Shown here: one piece after another, positions 57,931 through 64,000 of the stretch
Position numbering within the stretch: position 1 is the first letter of the stretch
How the letters are laid out: each line of letters begins with the position of its first letter
NCBI RefSeq assembly: GCF_004345725.1
Contig: NZ_SLXG01000007.1
Location: 62,001-126,000 of the forward strand
DNA length: 64,000 nucleotides
Reading direction: 5' to 3'
From: Crenobacter luteus
GTDB lineage: Bacteria; Pseudomonadota; Gammaproteobacteria; Burkholderiales; Chromobacteriaceae
Made by a program: the position numbers and the translations under genes
Notes under the pieces: generated by a model
What the model was told of the DNA's origin: nothing
Seen by the model: the letters and a program-made list of their open reading frames with translations, nothing else
Database searches by the model: none

Positions 57931-58499
57931 GGTGTCGCTCCCTGGGCCGTTGGCGCGAGTGCGGGTTTGCTGCCGAGGTTGAGCGTGAACTCGCTGACGC
58001 GCTGGTTGCCGACGACGGCGGCCTTGACCTCGACCAGCACCGGTGCGTCGAACACCGTCGACTCGGCCAGCGCGCGCATGTAGTTCGACACGCGCGCGCC
58101 CGACAGCGCGTAGCCGGACAGCGTGAAGTTCGTGCCGTTCTGGCGGAAGTCCTTCAGGTAGACGCCGTCCGGGGTCTGGCGCAGCAATTGGTCGAACAGC
58201 CGCGTGGCGTCGCCGCGGCTTTGCTGCAGCTTCTCGACCAGCTGCTTGCGCGCCAAGAGCGCGTCGCGCTCCTTCTTCAGCGACTCGATGCTGCGGATCT
58301 GTTCGTCGAGCCGGGCGATCGCGCCCTCCAGGTGCGCGTTGCGCGCGTCCTGGTGCGCGATGCGCCCGTCCAGCACCAGGTAACCCGCCATGACGAGCAG
58401 GGCCGCGCCCAGCAGCGTCGCGCCGAACAGCACCTGAAAGCGCCGCCGGTGCTGGGCCTTTTTCTGTTCGCGATGGGGAAGCAGGTTGATGCGGATCAT
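57927..58499 (-). CDS. pilN: Type IV pilus alignment protein PilN
   Basis: The 190-residue protein begins with the PilM-binding motif INLLPHRE (4-11). One membrane helix (about 23-43), a coiled coil and a periplasmic domain follow. It ties cytoplasmic PilM to periplasmic PilO/PilP. It starts right after the pilM stop. Confidence 0.95.
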   Translation of the reverse strand: MIRINLLPHREQKKAQHRRRFQVLFGATLLGAALLVMAGYLVLDGRIAHQDARNAHLEGAIARLDEQIRSIESLKKERDALLARKQLVEKLQQSRGDATRLFDQLLRQTPDGVYLKDFRQNGTNFTLSGYALSGARVSNYMRALAESTVFDAPVLVEVKAAVVGNQRVSEFTLNLGSKPALAPTAQGATP

Positions 58500-59612
58500 T
58501 CAGTCGAACCTTCTGAGTGCGAGGCCGCAGGCGACCAGCAGCGACGGGGCGTCGAGCAGCAGCGCTTTGGGCCGGATCGCCGCGGACTGCACCATGGTGG
58601 TGAACGGGTTGGCGATCATCGTGCTGATCTGGGTGCGCGCCGACACGGCGTCGTCGAGACCGGGCAAGAGGCTGGAGCCGCCGGCCAGCAGCAGGTAGTC
58701 GACGCGCAGGTACTGCGAGACGCTGACCGTGGTGTAGAAGAACTGCAGCGCGCGCTGGATTTCCTGCGCCAGCGAGTCGACGAAGGGGTGCAGCAGCTCG
58801 GCCTCGTAGCCGTCCGGCAGGCTCATCGAGCACTTGCCGCGCTCGGCCTCCTCGTACGGGATGCCGTAGCGGCGCTGGATGTCGCGCGTCAGCTGCTGGC
58901 CGCCGAAGGCCTGTTCGCGGTAGTACAGTTGCTGGCCGTTGCGGATCACGTTGCAGTAGATCTTGGTCGCGCCGATGTCGAACAGCGCGAAGGTCTGGTT
59001 CATGCCCTGTTCGGGCAGTTGCAACTGGATCTGCTCGAAGGCGGTCAGCGTCGCGAAGGCGTCGACGTCGACCACGGCGGCCTTCAGTCCGGCCATCTCG
59101 ACCGCCGCGACACGCTCGTCGACCTTTTCCTTGCGCGCCGCGCACAGCATCACCTCGAGGTCGTCCGGATTGTGCGCGGCCGGGCCGAGCACCTGGTAGT
59201 CGAGGTTCACCTCGTCGAGCGCGAACGGGATGTACTGCTGCGCTTCCGACTCGATCAGCGCCTCGAGCTCCTGGCTTTGCGCCATCGGCACCAGGATCTT
59301 GCGGTAGATCGCCATCGTGGTCGGCAGCGCCACCGCGACGTCGCGCGTCGTCGTGTCGAGCGCTTGCCAGGCGCGGCGGATGGCGTCGGCGACCGCTTCG
59401 ATCTGGTTCAGGTTGCCGTCGACGACGGCGTCGCGCGGCAACGGTTCGATCCGGTAGCGGTCTATCTGGTGGTTGCGGCCGGCGCGCGAGATTTCGAGCA
59501 GCTTGACCGCGCTGCTGCTGATGTCCAGCCCGATCAGCGCGGGCTGCTGCGTTTTCTTGAGGCCGACACGGCCGAGCCAGTCGGCGGCCTGTGCGAGCGA
59601 ACCGGATAGCAT
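58500..59612 (-). CDS. pilM: Type IV pilus actin-like ATPase PilM
   Basis: The 370-residue protein has an actin/FtsA-like fold. The phosphate-1 motif is LIGLDISSSAVKL, the second DIGATKIYC and the adenosine motif LLAGGSSLLPGLDD. It binds PilN from the cytoplasm. Start MLSGSLAQ at 59612 is chosen because longer forms would cross into the promoter of the divergent penicillin-binding protein gene. It is the first gene of pilMNOPQ-aroKB. Confidence 0.95.
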   Translation of the reverse strand: MLSGSLAQAADWLGRVGLKKTQQPALIGLDISSSAVKLLEISRAGRNHQIDRYRIEPLPRDAVVDGNLNQIEAVADAIRRAWQALDTTTRDVAVALPTTMAIYRKILVPMAQSQELEALIESEAQQYIPFALDEVNLDYQVLGPAAHNPDDLEVMLCAARKEKVDERVAAVEMAGLKAAVVDVDAFATLTAFEQIQLQLPEQGMNQTFALFDIGATKIYCNVIRNGQQLYYREQAFGGQQLTRDIQRRYGIPYEEAERGKCSMSLPDGYEAELLHPFVDSLAQEIQRALQFFYTTVSVSQYLRVDYLLLAGGSSLLPGLDDAVSARTQISTMIANPFTTMVQSAAIRPKALLLDAPSLLVACGLALRRFD

Positions 59613-59664
59613 TGTCGTGGTTTCCCGTGCAATCGGCAGCGCCCGGGTGGCTGCCATGGTAACG

Positions 59665-59696
59665 TTGTCCGGCGTCTTGACCGAAGGCGGTATAAT
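59665..59696 (+). promoter_or_regulatory. Possible promoter of the penicillin-binding protein gene
   Basis: A perfect TATAAT at 59691-59696 lies 28 bases before the ATG. TTGTCC at 59665-59670 is the best -35 but the spacing of 20 bases is long. The 112-base divergent gap must also hold the pilM promoter, which I could not place. Confidence 0.45.
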
Positions 59697-59724
59697 CGAA
59701 CTCCCCCGCAACCCAATCGAGAAC

Positions 59725-62118
59725 ATGTTGAAACGATTCTTTGCGCTTCTGGCCGGTCTCTTAGTCGGCGGTTTCGTGCTCGTGGCCGGCGGCGCCATCA
59801 TCGCGGTGATGCTGACCTATCCGCGCCTGCCCAGCCTCGACGTGCTGACGGATTATCGCCCGAAGATCCCCTTGCGCGTATACAGCAAGCAAGGTGCGCT
59901 GATCGGCGAGTTCGGCGAGGAGCGTCGCTCTTTCGTCCGTATCCACGAGGTACCCGAACTGATGAAGCAGGCTATCCTCGCCGCCGAGGACGAGCGCTTC
60001 TATCAGCACAGCGGGGTCGATTATCTGGGGGTTATGCGTGCAGCATTAGGGAACGTAGTATCCGGTCATGCCAAATCGGGCGCAAGCACGATCACGATGC
60101 AGGTCGCGAAAAACTTCTTCCTGTCGAGCGAAAAGACCTTCACGCGCAAGTTCAACGAGGCGCTGCTGGCGTTCAAGATCGAGCACACGCTCTCCAAGGA
60201 CCAGATCCTCGAGCTCTATTTCAACCAGATTTACCTCGGCCAACGTGCGTACGGCTTTGCCGCCGCCGCGCAGGCCTACTACGGCAAGAGTCTGAAGGAG
60301 CTGAGCGTCGCCGAGATGGCGATGCTGGCCGGCCTGCCGAAGGCGCCGTCGGCCTACAACCCGATCGTCAACCCCGAGCGCGCGCGGCTGCGGCAGCTCT
60401 ACGTGCTGCGTCGCATGCACGAGCTGAACTTCATCAGCGCCGCGCAGCTCGAGGCAGCCCGCAGCCAGCCGGCGCAGGAGACGCCGCAGGGGTCCGAGAT
60501 CAGCCTGCCGGCGCAGTACGTCGCCGAGATGGTGCGCCAGGCGATGTACGCGCGCTATCAGGACCGTGCCTATACCGACGGTTTCAAGGTCTACACCACC
60601 ATCGACAGCCAGCACCAGCGCTGGGCGTTCGACGCGCTGCGCGCCGGCCTGGTCGACTACGACCGCCGGCTCGGCTACCGCGGACCGGAATCCTTCGTCG
60701 ACCTGGCGACGCTGCCGTCGGGCGAGGAGCGCGACGAGGCGCTCGAGGACACCCTGGCCGAGATCCGCGACAGCGGCGACATGCAACCGGCCATCGTGCT
60801 CTCGGCCAAGCCGGACGAAGTGCGCGCCTTCGTGCGCGGCGGCAAGGTCGCGGTGGTCAAGGGCCAGGGTCTGTCGTTCGCGCGCCGTGCGCTCAGCCCC
60901 AAGCTGACGCCGGCGCAGCAGATCCGTCCCGGTGCCGTGGTGCGCATCCGCGCCAATCCGAAGGGCTACTGGGAAATCGTGCAGATGCCCGAGGTCGAGG
61001 GCGCCTTCGTGTCGCTCGACGCGCGCACCGGCGCGATCCAGGCGCTGGTCGGCGGCTTCGACTTCAACCGCCGCAGCTTCAACCACGTGACGCAGGCGTG
61101 GCGTCAGCCGGGTTCGTCGTTCAAGCCCTTCATCTACTCGGCCGGCCTCGAGCGCGGCTTCACGCCGGCGACCATGGTCAACGACGCGCCGCTGGTGATC
61201 GACGCGCAGTCGCTCGGTGGCCAGCGCTGGGAGCCGAAGAACGACGACGGCAAATTCTACGGCATGATGACCGTGCGCCGCGCGCTGGTGCTGTCGAAGA
61301 ACCTGGTTTCGGTGCGCATCCTGATGTCGATCGGCACCGACTACGCGCAGCAGTACATCCAGCGCTTCGGCTTCGGCGCCAAGCAGCACCCGGCCTACCT
61401 GACGATGGCGCTCGGCGCCGGCATGGTGACGCCGCTGCAGATGGCCGAGGGCTACGCGGTGTTCGCCAACGGCGGCTACCGCGTGCGGGCCTACTTCGTC
61501 GACCGCATCGAGGACCAGCGCGGCAAGGTGCTGGCGCAGACCGCGCCGGCGGTGGCCGGCCAGAACGCGCCGCAGGCGATCGACCCGCGCAACGCCTTCA
61601 TCATGACGAGCATGATGCGCGACGTGGTGCGCTACGGCACCGCCAACCGCGCGATGAGCCTGGGGCGCATGGACCTCGCGGGCAAGACCGGTACCACCAA
61701 CGAAAACCGCGACGCGTGGTTCTCCGGCTTCAACCCCAATCTGGTCGCGATCACCTGGGTAGGCTACGACCAGCCCAAGAGCCTCGGCCGCTACGGCTAC
61801 GGCGGCACGGTCGCGCTGCCGATCTGGATCAACTACATGGCCAACGCGCTCAAGGGGCAGCCCGAGGTCGAGCTGCCGGCGCCGGCCGGCGTGGTGGTGC
61901 GTCCGGGCGCCGGCTTGCGCGGCGGCGACGAGTACTTCTACGAGGAGTTCCAGCGCACCAACCCGGAGTTGCGGCTGGACAACAGCGGCAGCGTGCCCGG
62001 CGCGCGTCGTCCCGACGCGGGCGAGGAAGAGGCGCCGTCCGGCGAGCCGTCCGGCGGCGGGGGGAACGAGGCGCCGCCGCAGGACGCGGTCGAGAACGTC
62101 AAGGAGCTGCTGTTCTGA
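59725..62118 (+). CDS. mrcA: Bifunctional penicillin-binding protein 1A
   Basis: The 797-residue class A PBP has an N-terminal membrane anchor (about 8-32) and a glycosyltransferase domain with AAEDERFYQHSG and GASTITMQVAKN. An OB-like insert follows, then a transpeptidase domain with the serine motif SSFK (in QPGSSFKPF), SKN and KTGTT. It polymerises and crosslinks peptidoglycan. Its position opposite pilM is conserved in many proteobacteria. A DUS-like motif at 60235 is read Leu-Gly-Gln. Confidence 0.96.
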   Translation: MLKRFFALLAGLLVGGFVLVAGGAIIAVMLTYPRLPSLDVLTDYRPKIPLRVYSKQGALIGEFGEERRSFVRIHEVPELMKQAILAAEDERFYQHSGVDYLGVMRAALGNVVSGHAKSGASTITMQVAKNFFLSSEKTFTRKFNEALLAFKIEHTLSKDQILELYFNQIYLGQRAYGFAAAAQAYYGKSLKELSVAEMAMLAGLPKAPSAYNPIVNPERARLRQLYVLRRMHELNFISAAQLEAARSQPAQETPQGSEISLPAQYVAEMVRQAMYARYQDRAYTDGFKVYTTIDSQHQRWAFDALRAGLVDYDRRLGYRGPESFVDLATLPSGEERDEALEDTLAEIRDSGDMQPAIVLSAKPDEVRAFVRGGKVAVVKGQGLSFARRALSPKLTPAQQIRPGAVVRIRANPKGYWEIVQMPEVEGAFVSLDARTGAIQALVGGFDFNRRSFNHVTQAWRQPGSSFKPFIYSAGLERGFTPATMVNDAPLVIDAQSLGGQRWEPKNDDGKFYGMMTVRRALVLSKNLVSVRILMSIGTDYAQQYIQRFGFGAKQHPAYLTMALGAGMVTPLQMAEGYAVFANGGYRVRAYFVDRIEDQRGKVLAQTAPAVAGQNAPQAIDPRNAFIMTSMMRDVVRYGTANRAMSLGRMDLAGKTGTTNENRDAWFSGFNPNLVAITWVGYDQPKSLGRYGYGGTVALPIWINYMANALKGQPEVELPAPAGVVVRPGAGLRGGDEYFYEEFQRTNPELRLDNSGSVPGARRPDAGEEEAPSGEPSGGGGNEAPPQDAVENVKELLF

Positions 62119-62137
62119 CCGGACGCTACACAAGGCG

Positions 62138-62168
62138 ATGCCCGCTCGACGCCGAGCGGGCATTTTTT
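62138..62168 (+). terminator. Intrinsic terminator of mrcA
   Basis: ATGCCCGCTCG (62138-62148) and CGAGCGGGCAT (62153-62163) form an 11-base stem with an ACGC loop followed by six T residues. No DUS-like motif is involved. Confidence 0.9.
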
Positions 62169-62181
62169 CGCCGGGAGGGGC

Positions 62182-62952
62182 TCAGGCCGGTGGCTTGTCG
62201 CGCCGCCTGAGCCAGTCGTCCACGAGCTCCATCGGTATCGGGAAGACGATGGTCGAGCTCTTCTCGCCGGCGATGTTCGACAGCGTCTGCAGATAGCGCA
62301 GCTGCATCGCCTGCGGCTGTGTGGCGAGGATCTGCGCCGCCTGCAGCAGCTTCTCGGCCGCCTGCAGCTCGCCCTCGGCGTGGATCACCTTGGCGCGCCG
62401 CTCGCGCTCGGCCTCGGCCTGCTTGGCGATCGCGCTGACCATCGATTCGCGCAGGTCGACGTTCTTGATCTCGACCGTCGACACCTTGATGCCCCACGCG
62501 TCGGTCTGCGCGTCGAGCACCTTCTGGATGTCGAGGTTGAGCCGCTCGCGCTCGGCCAACAGCTCGTCCAGCTCGTGCTTGCCGAGCACCGCGCGCAGCG
62601 TCGTCTGCGCCAGCTGGCTGGTCGCCTCGATGTACTGTTCGACCTGGATCACCGCCTTGTCCGGGGTGACGACGCGGAAGTAGACCACCGCGCTGACGTT
62701 GACCGACACGTTGTCGCGCGTGATCACGTCCTGCGGCGGCACGTCGAACACCACGGTGCGCAGGTCGACCCGCACCACCTGCTGCACCAGCGGGATGATG
62801 ATGACCAGGCCCGGCCCCTTGACCTTCCAGAATCGTCCGAGCATGAACACCACGCCGCGCTCGTACTCGCGGAAGATGCGGAAGGCGGAAACCAGCAGCA
62901 TGGCGGCCAGCACGAACAGCGCGCCGCCGAAACCCAGGGTGAAGCCCGTCAT
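62182..62952 (-). CDS. Slipin (SPFH/band 7 membrane protein)
   Basis: The 256-residue protein has one N-terminal membrane helix (about 5-25). The SPFH domain contains [20 protein letters not shown] and [15 protein letters not shown], and a helical region is rich in Glu and Ala ([17 protein letters not shown], each in parts). It oligomerises in membranes and is paired with NfeD proteases. Its ATG overlaps the nfeD stop by four bases, marking the classic nfeD-slipin operon. Confidence 0.93.
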   Translation of the reverse strand: MTGFTLGFGGALFVLAAMLLVSAFRIFREYERGVVFMLGRFWKVKGPGLVIIIPLVQQVVRVDLRTVVFDVPPQDVITRDNVSVNVSAVVYFRVVTPDKAVIQVEQYIEATSQLAQTTLRAVLGKHELDELLAERERLNLDIQKVLDAQTDAWGIKVSTVEIKNVDLRESMVSAIAKQAEAERERRAKVIHAEGELQAAEKLLQAAQILATQPQAMQLRYLQTLSNIAGEKSSTIVFPIPMELVDDWLRRRDKPPA

Positions 62953-64000
62953 CGATCTGCTCCTTGCGTGTCGTCCAGCGGCGCGACGGTCAGCGTCAGC
63001 CCGTCGCGCCCCGTCACCCTGACCGGCGTGCCCGGCGGCAGCGGGCGCTCGCTCCGCACTCGCCAGCGTTCGCCCTGCACGCTCGCCCAGCCGAAGCCGT
63101 CCTCGTCGCCGTCGGCGGCCTCGAGCATCACGCCGGTGCTGGCCGCCAGCCCTTCGGCGCCGCTGACCACCGGCCGCTTGCGCGCCTTCAGCGCCAGTCC
63201 CGACACGCCGAACACGAACAGCGCGGTGCTCGCCGCCAGCGCCGCGACCAGCCAGACCGGCACGCCGAGGCCCGGCACGTCGGTGTCGACCAACAGCAGC
63301 GCGCCGATCGAGAACGCGACGATGCCGCCGATGCCGAGGATGCCGAAGGAGGGCAGGAAGGCCTCGGCCAACAGGCAGGCGAGGCCGAACAGGAGCAGCG
63401 CCAGCCCGGTGTAGTTGATCGGCAGCAGCTGCAGCGCGAACAGCCCGATCAGGAGGCAGATCGCGCCGACCACGCCGGGCAGCACGAAGCCGGGGTTGGA
63501 GAATTCGAAGAACAGGCCGTAGAGGCCGATCATCATCAGGATCAGCGCGATGCTCGGGTCGGTCAGCGCGGCCAGCAGCCGGTCGCGCCAGTCCGGGTCG
63601 AAGCGGCTCAGCGTCGCCGCGCGCGTGTCGAGCCGCTGCCGGCCGGCCGCCGTGTCCACCTCGCGGCCGTCGAGCTGCCGCAGCAGTTCGGGCACGTCGC
63701 GCGCGACCAGGTCGATCACGCCCTCGGCGCGCGCCTCGTCGGCCGACAGGCTGACCGCCTCGCGCACCGCGCGCTCGGCCCAGTCCGCGTTGCGGCCGCG
63801 CAGTTGCGCAAGGCCGCGGATGTAGGCCGCCGCGTCGTTGACCTGCTTCTTCTCCAGCGCGGTCTGCTGCTGCGTCTCGCCCGCCGCCTCGCTGGCGGCA
63901 CGCTTGTCCGCCTTGCCGTCCTGGCGCTCCGGGCCGCCGCCGATGCCGACCTGCACCGGCGTCGCCGCGCCGAGGTTGGTGCCCGGCGCCATCGCGGCGA
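62949..64000 (-). CDS. NfeD membrane serine protease, 5' end outside window
   Basis: The C-terminal 350 residues of a long NfeD protein. The frame is open to the window edge. The visible protease part includes [13 protein letters not shown] and the catalytic-lysine region [13 protein letters not shown]. Four to five membrane helices (about base 63530 down to 63190) and an OB-fold domain follow, ending near [11 protein letters not shown]. Such proteases cut slipin or stomatin partners. Membership of the full-length protease class is clear even though the Ser motif lies beyond the edge. DUS-like motifs lie at 62551 (in slipin) and 63363. Confidence 0.9.
   Translation of the reverse strand, partial: AAMAPGTNLGAATPVQVGIGGGPERQDGKADKRAASEAAGETQQQTALEKKQVNDAAAYIRGLAQLRGRNADWAERAVREAVSLSADEARAEGVIDLVARDVPELLRQLDGREVDTAAGRQRLDTRAATLSRFDPDWRDRLLAALTDPSIALILMMIGLYGLFFEFSNPGFVLPGVVGAICLLIGLFALQLLPINYTGLALLLFGLACLLAEAFLPSFGILGIGGIVAFSIGALLLVDTDVPGLGVPVWLVAALAASTALFVFGVSGLALKARKRPVVSGAEGLAASTGVMLEAADGDEDGFGWASVQGERWRVRSERPLPPGTPVRVTGRDGLTLTVAPLDDTQGADR

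Overview
The window looks like chromosomal DNA of a GC-rich (by impression about two-thirds GC) Gram-negative betaproteobacterium, most likely of the order Neisseriales outside the classical Neisseria group. The reasons are a complete type IV pilus assembly cluster (pilM-N-O-P-Q followed by aroK-aroB), a stand-alone pilY1, LPS-core genes with msbA, the adjacent metX-metW pair, the polA / DUF2782 / thrB neighbourhood and a regulatory-type phosphotransferase set (EIIA-HPr-EI without a sugar permease). The taxonomic placement is inference. No rRNA, tRNA, insertion sequence, prophage or CRISPR array was seen. Layout: 1-9.1 kb is a polyamine uptake and breakdown cluster (end of a putrescine aminotransferase, potFGHI transporter, FAD-dependent gamma-glutamylputrescine oxidase-like enzyme, gabT, gabD). 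9.3-15.2 kb holds small housekeeping and stress genes (PEBP, 1-Cys peroxiredoxin, lipoprotein, VOC protein, hemF, GST, cardiolipin synthase). 14.9-23.2 kb carries a lysozyme inhibitor coupled to an AmpG-like permease, metW-metX, a 59-residue membrane protein, msrPQ, a small heat-shock protein, ybaK and a Bcr/CflA exporter. 23.4-26.4 kb is pilY1, preceded by an AT-rich regulatory segment. 26.7-38 kb is polA, a LOG-family gene, DUF2782, thrB, wrbA, yihY, DUF3025, a PAS-GAF-GGDEF diguanylate cyclase and cysG. 37.8-40.3 kb is the PTS set. 40.4-52.2 kb is an LPS/glycan region whose genes converge at 47.1 kb and which includes one low-GC glycosyltransferase and a Mig-14-type protein. 52.4-59.6 kb is a FimV-like mini protein, aroB, aroK and pilQPONM. 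59.7-64 kb is the bifunctional penicillin-binding protein gene, a slipin and a partial NfeD protease. The most striking signal is not a gene. A short sequence, core GTTGGCCGAG (extended GGTTGGCCGAGC), is scattered through the window. Reading both strands by eye I found 42 exact copies of TTGGCCGAG, 39 of them with the preceding G. They lie in either orientation and in several coding frames, and as close inverted pairs at gene ends where some form intrinsic terminators. Five copies are in polA. This is the behaviour of the DNA uptake sequences (DUS) of Neisseriaceae, but the sequence differs from the DUS dialects I know. I infer a new DUS-like dialect or another genome-wide recognition motif, in a genome that also encodes the pilus machinery used for DNA uptake.
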